A stretch of DNA of 64,000 nucleotides from Pictodentalium vernedei. Taxonomy: Eukaryota > Mollusca > Scaphopoda > Dentaliida > Dentaliidae. This document shows positions 45,893-56,331 of the stretch, in pieces. The notes under the pieces were generated by a model. That model did not search any database. It saw nothing but the letters and a program-made list of their open reading frames with translations, and was not told where the DNA came from. Location of the stretch: contig CM062297.1 in assembly GCA_031216915.1 (NCBI GenBank), forward strand, positions 530,122,971 to 530,186,970. Direction: 5' to 3'. A program made the translations under genes and the position numbers. The number at the start of each line of letters is the position of its first letter. Position 1 is the first letter of the stretch.

Positions 45893-46686
45893 TTTGTATA
45901 CAACTTCTATACGGCTCAGGCTAGAGGCCGTATTTATGAACCGATCTTTACGAAACTTCTTGGGTACCTTTGTTATCACCGTGGGATGAGAACGAGTGTT
46001 TTGGGGTGTGGTCCGAAATTCAAAATGTCCACCAGCAGCCATTTTGTACCAAAATTAGTGCAATCAGTCTTTTGTACAGAACTTCTGTATGAAAGTTCTG
46101 ATTTGAATAAATTTTTGTATGAATGTTTAGTAACATGGAATACATCACATATAGTACAGGTTTTTTCTCGTGCAGAAATTATGCAAATTAGATGAACTTC
46201 GATTTATTCAGTGCTACTTATACACTGTAAGTGCACATGTCAATACGGCTCGGGCTAGAGGCTGTATTTATCAACCGATCTTCACGAAACTTCTTGGGTA
46301 CTTTTGTTATCACCTTGGGATGAGAATGAGTGTTTCTGGGTGCGGTCCAAAATTCAAGATGGCTGCCAGTAGCCATTTTGTACCGAAATTAGGTCCAATC
46401 AGTTTTTTGTCACAACTTCTATACAGCTCGTATTTATGAACTGATCTTCACGAAACTTCTTGGGTATCTTTGTTTTCACCTTGGGACAGGAACGAATGTG
46501 TTTTTGGGGTGCCTTTGTTATCACTGTGCTATGAGAACAAATATTTTGGGGTTCAGTCAGACCCACTCTGGGACTCAGATTTCTTTTCTAGTTTAGCATC
46601 AGACTGTCACCCACCTTTACAATACTTTACCTTTACATTTGTTACAGGCTATGGTCAATATTTATGTAGACCTTTACAATACTTTA

Positions 46687-47920
46687 TTATACCCCCACTT
46701 TCGAAGAAAATGGGGGTATACTGGATTACATGCGTCCATCCCCGTCCGTCTGTACGTCCGTGTGTGAGTCCGTCCGAGAATATTCATAACTTAAGTAAAT
46801 TATTATTTTTTATAATATTTGTTGATCATAGGTATGCCCACACTAGTTATTTTTTTTTTTATTATTTTTTTTTTTTTATTAATTGATCACATAGAAATTG
46901 TGTCAGTCCGAGCCAGATTTTGTCTGTTCAGCCTGTATCTCGGGTATCGGATGTTCTATTGCAATGAAATTTGCCATGAACACTACTCATGGTATAGGCT
47001 TTAAAAAAAGGATTCAGCAATATTTCTCACATTCTTCTTTTTAGAGTTATCCCCCTTTTTATCCCCCCGAAAAAAAATTTCGGGGGATATAGTCGTCACG
47101 CATTTTTTTTTGTCCGTCCGTCTGTCTGTACATCCGTCCGTCCGTCCGTTTACATTTCGTTTCCGGATGATAACTTCCCTTGAAATAGTTTGATTGTAAC
47201 CAAACTTGATATGTGGCTTAAACATATAAAAATACAGGTCAAGTTCGAATCCGGGTTCATCCTGATTAATATTACCAGAGTTATGCCCCTTTTTAATTTA
47301 GAAAATCTTATGATTTTTGGTTTCCGGATGGACCACACTTTTTTCGGGGGGGATCAGCTGCCCCGTGGATGTGGCAGCCCTCTAGTTTGACTTAGAAATT
47401 GTAGGAAATAGACATTATTTGTCTGTTCAGCCTGTATCTCAGGTATGGGTTATCGGATTTCAGTGAAATATGGCATGCAGTTTGCCGATGACAAAGGCTT
47501 CTGTCTCATTGCATAAAACTTCCAAACACCAAACAATTTACCATACCTTTTGACTTAGAAATTGTTGAAAAACTTTTGAAGAAAATGGAAGGGGGGGGGG
47601 GGGAAGCATACTGGATTGGGGTTATCGGATTTCAGTGAAATATGGAATGCAGTTTGCCTATGACAAAGGCTTCTGCCTCATTGCATAAAACTTCCAAGCA
47701 CCAAACAATTTACCATACCTTTTGACTTAGAAATTGTTGAAAACGTTTGAAGAAAATGGAAGGGGGGGGGGGGGGTATACTGGATTGCGTCCGTCCATCT
47801 GTGTATCCGTCCGTCAGTCCATACGATAATATTCATAAATAATATTTGTTGGTCATAGGTATGTCCACACTAGGCGGTACACCACATGGGGGTATGCACC
47901 GGACGAAAGTCCATCTCTTG
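46687..47920 (+). mobile_element. RC-5 element, complete (1,234 bp), with RC-6 inside
   Basis: 5' hairpin TATACCCCCA...TGGGGGTATA, CCGTCCGTCTGTACGTCCG, monomers with TTTGACTTAGAAATTGT and two ~173-bp units (47458-47600, 47620-47775) each ending in a G-run. 3' hairpin GGACGAAAGTCC followed by ATCTCTTG. The flanks rejoin exactly to the uninterrupted RC-4 sequence at 36712-36725 without a duplication of more than 1 bp. Confidence 0.88.
47061..47385 (+). mobile_element. RC-6 element, complete (325 bp)
   Basis: 5' hairpin CCCCCCGAAA...TTTCGGGGG, ATAGTCGTCACGC, GTCCGTCCGTCTGTCTGT, a single monomer (GATAACTTCCCTTGAAATAG, GTAACCAAACTTGATATGTG), 3' hairpin GCTGCC...GGCAGC and CCTCTAG followed by T. 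It interrupts RC-5 between CCCCCTTTTT and TTTGACTTAG. Confidence 0.8.
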
Positions 47921-48031
47921 TATGTACCTTTGTTATCAGGTCATTACCTGGATGTTTGTCATTGCTTTGTCACATACTATACATGTACATGTCTTAACAA
48001 GTTGAGCTACAGTGTCATTGACACTTTCATT

Positions 48032-49592
48032 TTTTTATTACTTGTTTCTTCTCCTGTCATTGTTTGGTTGTATGCACCGTGGTGGTATGCCCTGGGGAGC
48101 GTTTTAGGCTCACTTGAGCCACTAGTATTATCTGTGTTGGGGTCACAATTGGCCATTGTGCAGAAATATGTAGCCTTAAACACCAATAAATAAATTCAAT
48201 GTTCGAATTTATAAAGTCAAATATATGCTATAGATTCTGTGTCTCATTTAAAAATAATAGGGATGCCTCATTTTTCTCCATCATTAATAATGATGTCATC
48301 ACTAATGGCTGAGGTTGAAGTCCTCTAAAATGGGGAAACATAAGTATAAACGATAAGCTTGACTTGGCCTGATATCCATGTTTAGTGATCAACCAAAGTT
48401 TGTCATTCACATTTGGCATCACCCAATAATGGACCATCAGCTGTCGACTTTCAACATCGATGGTTGCCTGTGTTTCCTTCTGGAAATAGAAATAAAGGTT
48501 GGGTTGTTGGTTGCTGATCTAATTTCGATAAAATAAATAATTTTGACTTGTAACATTTCTGTTATGTCTTACATCACTTTAATATGACTACTCCATTCAC
48601 TGTCTTGTTCCTTTATCCCTTATTGGACCTTTTGCCTCATTTTGAAGTACTGAGCATGACCTCTCCTACATGCTGTTTTCTACAAAATATAATGTATTCA
48701 CAGCACCAGTGCATGCCATACATGGCATAAATGACTGAGAAAATAACACTATAATTTTTATTCCTCTTTTATTTCTTTCATTTAATAAGAGATGAATAAT
48801 ACACTGTAAATTGCAAACAGATGTGCCTGTATATGCAGGTCAAACTATATAAACCTTATATGAAATGAATCGCCAAATGAATTCAGAGCGATGATGGAGC
48901 AACCATATATTTATAAAATTAAGCCATGGTATAATGTATTCCTATACGTGTACAGCATTAAAATATATGTATACATATTACATAAGATTTGTATGTAGAC
49001 TCCAACATTGCGAGTTGAGGTCGTGCGTCAATTGAATTTGATTCGACAGTAGTGCATCAATACATATCAAATGAAGATTTGATGGATATCACATGAATCT
49101 AATTCAATTGAATTTGACGCGACGGTGATACAACATATATAACAGGCTTTATACACAGACAGATGCGGTACTCCACTAAAAGTATCCATAATTCGACATC
49201 GGAATCTGGGACCTGCTGATTGTCAAGTGGACCATTTAGCTTCTGGATGGTGGGTCATTTTGCTTGTCACTCATTCAATATCCATGTTGTGGCCATTGTG
49301 CAAAGGTATGTGACCTTAAACACCAATAAATAAATATAAATCAAGTAACAGATTGGAGGGAGGAGGGGAAGGAAGTTATATTCCTTTTTTTTTCCATCTT
49401 TTGTTCTTACGAATATCATTATCGATAAGTATAAGTAGGAATTGTCAGCATTTTAAATGCTCTTTGTGTAGCCAGCATAGATCAATGTGTAATTATCCCC
49501 ACTTGAAGTATACTCTTATCAGAATGTAGCTTCAAACTTTCAACATGACAAAATCGTTATAACCGAATAGTTTTCTCTTGTTTTTTCTGCAG
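48032..49592 (+). other. RPL18 intron with decayed SINE pieces
   Basis: A SINE 3' tail fragment (GGCCATTGTGCAGAAATATG...AACACCAATAAATAAAT) lies at about 48145-48195. A decayed SINE-B body (GAAGTCCTCTAAAATGGGG, TATAAACGAT) lies at 48318-48385, and another tail (ATCCATGTTGTGGCCATTGT...ACACCAATAAATAAATA) at about 49280-49338. The remainder is AT-rich with no feature. The intron ends at the exon acceptor at 49592. Confidence 0.65.
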
Positions 49593-49691
49593 GTGCGATT
49601 AATGAAGAAACCTGAACGTAAAGATAAAATGGCTGTAATTGTTGGAACTATTACTGATGATTTAAGACTATATGATGTTCCAAAATTGAGA
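49593..49691 (+). CDS. RPL18: RPL18 exon encoding ~residues 67-99
   Basis: The acceptor TTTTTTCTGCAG ends at 49592 and the donor GTATGT starts at 49692. The 99 bases are 33 codons in phase 0. The translation contains [13 protein letters not shown] and ends YDVPKLR, matching the eL18 block TAVVVGTITDDVR...VPKLK. Exon length equals the corresponding family segment exactly. The variable [12 protein letters not shown] stretch fits the divergent loop of the family. The following intron is 4,586 bp and begins with a short non-repetitive part, then a C-tract, a TG microsatellite and a 5'-truncated RC-2 element. Confidence 0.95.
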
Positions 49692-49854
49692 GTATGTATT
49701 TGGGCATATGCCAAAAATTTTATGTTCAGTCTTGAACCAGTTGGTAAATAAAGGAACTGCCATGCCAAATTTGTATCAATTTGGCAGGAAACACAATTTG
49801 TTTATTGCTAATACATGTAGCACAATGCAGGGGGAAATGCCTAAATTTTTATGC

Positions 49855-50132
49855 TTCCCCCCCCCCCCCCAACTTAGGTCGGGTGGCATATAGTGATTGA
49901 AGTGTGTGTTGGTGTGTGTGTGTGTTGGTGTGTGTGTGTGCGTTTGTCTTACCAACTTGACGAGGTAACTAGACAAAAGAGTTTGCGTGTTTCGCCTTAC
50001 CGAGGTACAAAAGACAAAAGAAACCCTTTACCTCGGTTGTTTTCCCAGAACTGTACCAGCAAAACGAGGTTGAAACCGTTAGTCTACACAAAGGACAGAC
50101 AATGGGGTACCTCGGTATGTAGGGAAAACAAG

Positions 50133-50220
<88 letters not shown>

Positions 50221-50289
50221 GTGTCCGAGCCAATAACGGGAAAACTGTTAGGGCCACAGTCATCAAACTTCACACAATTATAAAGGACT
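49855..50289 (+). repeat. C-tract and TG microsatellites 5' of a truncated RC-2
   Basis: A C-run lies at about 49857-49870, GTGTGTGTTGG repeats at 49900-49940, and an uninterrupted (TG)n of about 80 bp at 50137-50219. The repeated CTCGGT words (GAGGTACAAAAG, ACCTCGGTTG) do not form a recognised element. The open frames here reflect the dinucleotide repeat. Confidence 0.85.
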
Positions 50290-51207
50290 ATGCAGCATCC
50301 TTATGGGGGTGAGATTCAAGTTTGTTCAAGTTTGGGCTCACTGTGGGAGCTTGAATTGTAACTTTGTTCGAAATGAGGAATTTTCTTAAAAAATCTTCTT
50401 CTTCAGATCCAGCAGTCGGAATGGTTTGATATGTGGTGAGTAGCATCCTTGGGGGGAGGGGGGGATTCAAGTTGTTAAAGCCAAGTCCATGGGTCCATAT
50501 TTGGGCTCCCTGTGGGAGCCCAAATTATAACTTAGTCAATATGAGGAATTTTTCTTTAAAAATCTTCTTCTTCAGATTCAGCAGTTGGAATGTTTTGATA
50601 TTTGGCATGGAGCAACCTTAGGGGGCTGAGATTCAAGTTTGTTCAAGCCAAGTCCCTTGGTTCATATTTGGGCTTACTATGGGAGCCTGAATGACAATTT
50701 AGTTCAAAATGAGGAATTTTCTTTAAAATCTTCAGATCCAGCAGATGAATGCTTTTGATATTTTTTATGCAGCATCCTTAGGGGGGTAAGATTCAAGTTT
50801 GTTCAAGCCATGTCCCTAGGTCCATATTTGGGCTGATTGTGGGAGCTCGAATCGTAACTTGGTTCAAAATGAGGAATTTTCTTTAAAAATCTTCTTCTTC
50901 AGATCCAGCAGTCGGAATGTTTTGATATTTGGTGTGCAGAATCCTTAGGGGTGTGAGATTCAGGTTTGTTAAAGCCAAGTCCCTGGGTTCATATATGGGC
51001 TCCCTGTGGGAGCCCGAATTATGACTTAGTTCAATATGAGGAATATTCTTTAAAAATCTTTTTTTAGATCCACTGGTCAGAATATTTGGATATTTGGTTT
51101 CAGCTTTTCTTAGGAGGAGCAGATGCAACTTGTGGAAATCAATTCTCTGGGTTGATATTTAGGCTACCATGTCAGGTGAGCGCCCTCAGGCCCCCTGGGG
51201 CCTCTTG
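50290..51207 (+). mobile_element. RC-2 element, 5'-truncated, recent copy
   Basis: Only the last five to six monomers and the 3' end (CAGGCCCCCTGGGGCCTCTTG region) are present. From about 50860 onward it is almost identical to 45545-45892; I count only a few differences over about 350 bp, such as TATTTAGG/TATTAAGG. The 5' hairpin and GTCCGTC segment are missing, replaced by the TG-rich tract. Confidence 0.85.
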
Positions 51208-52065
51208 TATTTTCTTATCAACTTGTGACTGAAATGTTCAGGATTGAGAATGTCCACCAAATTTGTTAATCCCTGACCCAAAAGCTAAAGGGTTGAATGG
51301 GACTTGTTGCAACAACTTATGTTACTGCAGTCTGCAAAACTGGAGCTGGTAGTGAGATAGGGTGTTTATTTCACTGCAACCCAATCTAGTCAAAGTTGTG
51401 ATCCTTAATATGGAACTGAATATTTAACTGTGTAGTAATCTGCTCTCATCCACTCAACATTAGTCAACATCCTACAATTTTTAACTTTCAACATTTAAAG
51501 ATGTTGACCAAATCAGGCCTCAAAATGTTTAAAAATTTTGACCTGTCACAGGTGGAATTTTTTCTTACCTGTTGCCTCCAGGTGGAATTTTCTCTTACCC
51601 GATGCCTCCAAATTTTGACCTGAACACTAGATATTCGAGTGAATAATGCGACAAATTTATTCATATACTTTGTATAATTGTGTTTAAATCTATACTATGT
51701 TGGGCTATATACCACTCATCAATGAGCAAATGCTGTTTGCTCACATATAAAATTATTTTTTGAATGTTTGTGCCTTGGGACATGTTTATCAGAACCCTGC
51801 AAGTGTTTTCTGGTTATCAGCAAGACAAGCAATAGAATGATCGACTGACTAATCAGGTGTTCTTTTAAATCACAGATGGGTGTTTTATTATCGTGTGATT
51901 CAAAAGTTACACAAGGCAAAACTCGACTTGACTGTTTTTGTGACCCATATGGACTCATAACCGATAAACACAGATGAATTTCTTTAGAAAGTTTTCCAGC
52001 TCAGGTTGTCAAACAGCTTGATTTTGATTTGTATGTGTGGGAGGTTTGATGCTTTTTATGTTTTT
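51208..52065 (+). other. RPL18 intron, nothing recognised
   Basis: AT-rich. A short direct duplication TTTCTTACCTGTTGCCTCCA / TCTCTTACCCGATGCCTCCA (51558-51609) is the only structure I see. Confidence 0.5.
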
Positions 52066-52515
52066 AGGTCAACTTGACAAAGTCAAGCTGAACTATTGCC
52101 GTCACTTCTAATGTGTTGACGTATGTATACTCACCCAAAAAAGAAAGTGTGCATTGCAGAAATTGATCAAACTCGAAAAAAAAGATAATTTCGTAGGTGT
52201 AAAGAGTGCTAACCTGTTCATGAATAAGTTATATTGAACACAAAAACAGCTTTCCCCGTTAAAATTGCATTAACATTAAATGACGTGCTGCACGTTTGTG
52301 AAAAGGCATGTTTTGCACGTGGAGAGTTTGAAAATTCATGCAGCAGTGTGAATCCTTGGGTATTTAAACACTAAAGTAAGGCCTTCCTATCGTTCACATT
52401 CAAACTTGCGCTGCTGTTAAAACGACTCCACATACGTATGTCCATAGTTTCCTTTGGCACACTGCATAGGTCACTTTTATGATAGGATTGCTTTGAAACC
52501 AGGTGTGCTTGTTCA
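52066..52515 (+). mobile_element. RC-1 5' fragment with an unclassified insertion
   Basis: AGGTCAACTTGAC/GTCAAGCTGAACT foldback and TTGACGTATGTA are followed by about 310 bp of foreign sequence (about 52125-52433). The RC-1 monomer then resumes (ACGTATGTCCATAGTTTCC, TTTGGCACACTGCATAGG). Only part of one monomer is present. The insertion's ends were not classified. Confidence 0.6.
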
Positions 52516-52592
52516 GCCCTTGCAATTCAGAACATTCGCATCGGCAACGGCAGTTTGCATCTGCTAAAAAACATTTTGCGTCGGCACTTTTT

Positions 52593-52739
52593 AGCTCACC
52601 TGACTGAAAGTCAGGGTAAGCTTTTCTGATCACTCTTTGTCCGTCCGTCATCTGTCGTCCATCGTCCTGCGTGAAGGTGGTGTTTGAGCCTTTTTCTCCT
52701 AAACCATTGGCCACATTTTAATTAAATTTCATGTGAGTA
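52593..52739 (+). mobile_element. RC-2 5' fragment
   Basis: AGCTCACCTGACTGAAAGTC hairpin, GTCCGTCCGTCATCTGTCG, GTGAAGGTGGTGTTTGAGCC, as at 5542 and 60081. It stops at AAATTTCATGTGAGTAA. Confidence 0.75.
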
Positions 52740-54015
52740 ATATGCGTATTAATATGTTTTATATCAATAGGTTAGGCTTTAATGTTCAAAGAATGTCATT
52801 CTATAAGCCTCTCTCGGTTTTGATGCTGAGTAATGCAGGGACTGTGTTCACAATGGCACCTCTCACTTTTATGTCTTGTCTAGTCTAATACCTGGATGGT
52901 GAGGCGATAATTTATTTCTTTTTAGTTTGGTACGTGCTTAACTTTCTGTCTTGCAGTCCATGTTTGGACCAACACACATCCATTCAAGACAAAGAATATT
53001 TTCTGATCCAAAAGACAGCTGGATGTGTCGCTGATGTTATAGTGTAGAAATAACAATAATGGTAACAAAGAAATCTGGGAATAAACAACAGTAACTTGAA
53101 TTTAACTATTCTAAAATTTAGTAAAAAAAAATATGAAAAGAAAATGATACAATATCATTTCCACTGTTTGGTTTACATAAAAATGAAAACAGAAATACTT
53201 ATCAATTAGTCCAAAATAAAGTTCAGTAGAATCCAGTAATCTGGTGATGTGTCTGCAGAAACAGTATCCAATAAATTCTTTTGAAATGTTCATTCAGCAG
53301 TCTCGAATAAATTCCAAAATTTGAATGGAATTAATATCCAGTAAGTATTGGCACCACAGGTAGTTTCAAAATAATTCAGTAACCCAGTAGAATCCTGGCT
53401 TTTCACAAAAGTAATTGTGGTTCACCGCTAGTATAAATTCACTTTATAGATTTGGAAACACTTTTCTCATACAGCGATATTCTGTAGAATATACATTAAA
53501 CTCAGCTGCTTCTTTTAAAATGCACTGTCCTATAATAATAATCTCCAGTGTTCAATGAATGCTGAATGGATAAACAAATAATTTCGCTTCTCAATGCTGT
53601 TTATGTGAAAAAGAATGCCTGGATTCTGTTGACAGAGGTTATTATATAGTCTTCAGATAAAATGATACCGAATAAGAAATTTCTCCTATCTTTTATTCCA
53701 TCAATAAATAAATTAAATGAATAAAGTCACATCATTAAGCTTCTAGATGATTCTGTCAAATTTCAAGTAAACAAGTGTGACTCAACAATCTGTGAGCTAC
53801 AGTGAGCTAAAATAGATTCTGTGTAACAGAATCTGTGAAGATGTTGGTGGGTACATTCAAAGGTCGTTCAATCCAAATAAGTGATCACACAAGCCAGAGT
53901 CTGCTTATTTTAAAAAAAAAAAAATAACCTTATAAAATATCAATTGAATATAATTATTAACAAGACACATCAATTCTGATATAATAGGGGGCCACACCTG
54001 CATGAACCCTTTATG
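52740..54015 (+). other. RPL18 intron, nothing recognised
   Basis: Long AT-rich stretch without hairpin-ended repeats or coding signal. An A-run lies at 53913-53924. Confidence 0.5.
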
Positions 54016-54216
54016 TGAAGCAGTGCTTGTTTACTGTGGTAAACATGCTCTGTTTCACTGTTAAAATAGGACCCAGTCACTAATTCTTGGGGTGCGAGTC
54101 CTCTAAAATAGGCAACATGGGGTATAAACGATTGACTGACCTTGACATTACCTCCATGTTGTTATGATTAGCCATTGTGCAGAAGTATGTGACCTTAACC
54201 ACCAATAAGCAAATAA
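54016..54216 (+). mobile_element. SINE-B, near full length
   Basis: GTGAAGCAGTGCTTGTTTAC, GGTAAACATGCTCTG, AATAGGACCCAGTCACTAAT, CCTCTAAAATAGGCAACATG, CCTCCATGTTG and the shared tail ATTAGCCATTGTGCAGAAGT...ACCAATAAGCAAATAAAT. It lies directly upstream of the RPL18 acceptor at 54277. Confidence 0.85.
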
Positions 54217-54277
54217 ATTGGGGGACATAACACCAGCAACACCACTGTCAGCACTCTTATTATCTGTTGCTTTTCAG

Positions 54278-54401
54278 GTTGTGGCCTTGAGAGTTACCGA
54301 GAGAGCGAGAGCAAGAATCCTGAAAGCTGGTGGACAGATAATGACATTTGATGAGCTTGCTTTGAAGGCTCCTAAAGGACAGAACACTGTTGTCATGCAA
54401 G
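54278..54401 (+). CDS. RPL18: RPL18 exon encoding ~residues 100-141
   Basis: The acceptor TGCTTTTCAG ends at 54277 and the donor GTTTGT starts at 54402. The 124 bases encode 41 codons plus the first base of a split glycine codon. The translation includes [35 protein letters not shown] and VMQ, matching the family's ALRVT..AR.RILKAGG..LTFDQLAL.SPKG.. core. The split glycine is completed by GA at 59734, restoring the GPRK motif. A SINE-B copy ends about 60 bp upstream of the acceptor. Confidence 0.95.
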
Positions 54402-54513
54402 GTTTGTTAATTATTTTTTACATGGAAACCTATGAATGATATACAGAGTTGATCAAATTTGGAGGACTAGATAGTTCTGTCTTAATGTCAGAATGCTCAA
54501 TATACAGAAGGAC

Positions 54514-55148
54514 TAGGGCCCTGCAAATCACACATTTTTTATTCTCAAATCGCGAATTTAATTGGGTCTGTTTTTCGAAATAAAATTGAATCTCAAATCA
54601 AATTCTGGGCATCTTGAAGACGTCTGATAAGGGGAGGGGGAACTGTAAACCTGGTTGTTCCGACTGATGGCTCCAGTCCCGACTGATAAAATAATCTGCT
54701 ACATAGTCGAGGCATGCCTTCTTGAAGGCATGCCTTGATGATGTAGTCGCAGTAGTACCCAGGAACAGGTGCAGCACTTACCAGCACTAACCACTGCACA
54801 GGGCTAGCCACTAGCAACAGCTCAAAGTCAACATTGTTTGGAAACTTTAACTTTGTTTTCAACAGTGGTAAAGACTAGTGAGACTGGAATTAGCATGGGA
54901 AGTGGCATGAATCAGATGCAATTTATGTTAATATTGATGAAATTACACTGTCTTTATGTTCAGCATTATTTACGTACAAATTCCATCTGAACTGGACGTT
55001 TTGTGAGACTGCGACAATGACTAATACTAAACTATATTCCCATGTAAAGATTTGAAAGGAAACAAATTGGGCAGCTGATTTTGAATCGAATCAAATATCA
55101 ACTTGAGATTCAAAATTAAATCACATTTCTAAGCTTTGTAGAACCCTG
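54514..55148. mobile_element. Probable hAT-like MITE (~635 bp)
   Basis: Left TAGGGCCCTGCAAATCACA and inverted right TCAGGGTTCTACAAAGCTT are imperfect termini, each followed by AAATC/GATT-rich subterminal repeats (TCTCAAATC, TTGAATCTCAAG). The possible target duplication (AGAAGGAC / AAAGGAAC) is weak. Inside, AGGCATGCCTTC at 54710-54721 pairs perfectly with 54724-54735. Confidence 0.5.
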
Positions 55149-55602
55149 AAAGGAACGCACTATATACAAAAATCATTATTCAGATTTTGTTACTTTTCAA
55201 TTGTTATTATTCACCATTACCACTGACTGGCCCGGACTACTTTAGACTCAATTCGATAGAATTCATGTCAAACTGTTAATTTTGAATCCATTAAATTCCT
55301 CCAAATTAAGCCAAACACAAAAAAAACTTAGTCTTATATGGCATCCCATAGATAACTCGCAGCACATATGCAGTGGTCCAGGAAGTGCCCCCAAATCCTG
55401 CTGTCTTTTCCCACTTGGCCCTTCCACACCACATATCTATGCATTGATATGCCATGGTTCACTCGATGAAAAGGCTATTAATTTCCAGGCATTAGCTCCC
55501 AACTGGCACAACCCATTCCATCTATCTGCCCTCTGCATCTTCTACCACCCCACCACCATCCTGTGAATAGGGGGTTAATGTTAAAACTTTTGGCACATTG
55601 GG
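55149..55602 (+). other. RPL18 intron, nothing recognised
   Basis: No repeat ends. The frame at 55282-55566 has no known domain and no codon-type signal. Confidence 0.45.
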
Positions 55603-55836
55603 ATCCCCTTGGGAACCCCGGGAAGTGAAGCAGTGACTGTTCACTGTGGTAAACAGGCTCTGTTTTACTCATAAAATAGGACCCAGTCACCAATGTTTGG
55701 GAGGTACAAACCCTCTCTAAAATGGGCAACCTGGCTTATTAACACTCACCCCTGGTCTTGAGTTGATACTCATGTTGTGGTCTTGATTAGCCATTGTGCA
55801 AAAATGTGACCTTAAACCCCAAGAAATAAATAATAT
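55603..55836 (+). mobile_element. SINE-B, full length with 13-bp target duplication
   Basis: TTGGCACATTGGG is exactly duplicated at 55590-55602 and 55837-55849. The element starts ATCCCCTTGGGAACCCCGGG then AAGTGAAGCAGTGACTG, followed by AATAGGACCCAGTCACCAAT, TAAAATGGGCAACCTGG, ACTCATGTTG and the tail ATTAGCCATTGTGCAAAAAT...CCCCAAGAAATAAATAA. This copy defines the SINE-B 5' end. I see no A/B box of the tRNA type. Confidence 0.85.
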
Positions 55837-55849
55837 TGGCACATTGGGC

Positions 55850-56331
55850 TGAACCATGGTCAGCTCAGTATGTGTTGAGTCCTCTCAAAACTATTACATT
55901 CTGGTGGATTCTTGTAAGAGGAATTTGTGGGAATCCAATTTAGATTCCCGAAAAAATATACAAAATTGAGGCTGGCCTGTCATTTAGTTGATCCATCATT
56001 CTAAATGGGTATCCAGTTGCCTCTTAGGGTTCTGTTTCCTTCCGTAGACCCAGAGGCAAAGCTAGATGTGGAGAACGAGGTTTCTCCTCCAATCGGTGAT
56101 GACAGGCCAGAAAGTAATAAGTCTCGCATGGTATAGCTTCCAGTAGGGGAATGGATTGTATATTTCTTCCCCTTCGACAGTTACACCCGATCCTTTTATT
56201 CTTCAGTTAATAGAATACATGCACCTAATTTCTTTTACAGAGGATGTTCATTTTACAATCAGATTCTTCCAACTATTCCAACAGATCTAGCTCCAGAGTC
56301 TCCTAGATAGAGATGCCCCCTAGACAAAGAA
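55850..56331 (+). other. Stretch preceding the DIRS-like RT remnant
   Basis: May be upstream DIRS sequence, but translations are broken and I cannot assign a domain. Confidence 0.35.

Larger units (their letters stand above)
42593..48031 (+). mobile_element. RC-4 element expanded to 5.4 kb by nested RC-2, RC-5 and RC-6 insertions
   Basis: Foldback AGCTCTACTTTGGCGAAGCC / AAATTTCTGCT, RC-4 monomers to 43048, an RC-2 insertion (43049-45892), RC-4 monomers again (45893-46686), an RC-5 insertion (46687-47920) containing RC-6 (47061-47385), then the last RC-4 piece (ATGTACCTTTGTTATCAGGT). It ends with the shared end GTTGAGCTACAGTGTCATTG. The pieces line up in order with the uninterrupted RC-4 at 35066-36831. 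Confidence 0.85.

Noticed and set aside
50079..50312. Poly-(Val-Cys) and poly-(Thr-His) frames
   Set aside because: Translation of the (TG)n microsatellite at 50137-50219.
54218..54439. Start codon at 54218 as an independent small protein overlapping the RPL18 exon
   Set aside because: The frame is the RPL18 exon extended into flanking introns; only the part between the splice sites is conserved.
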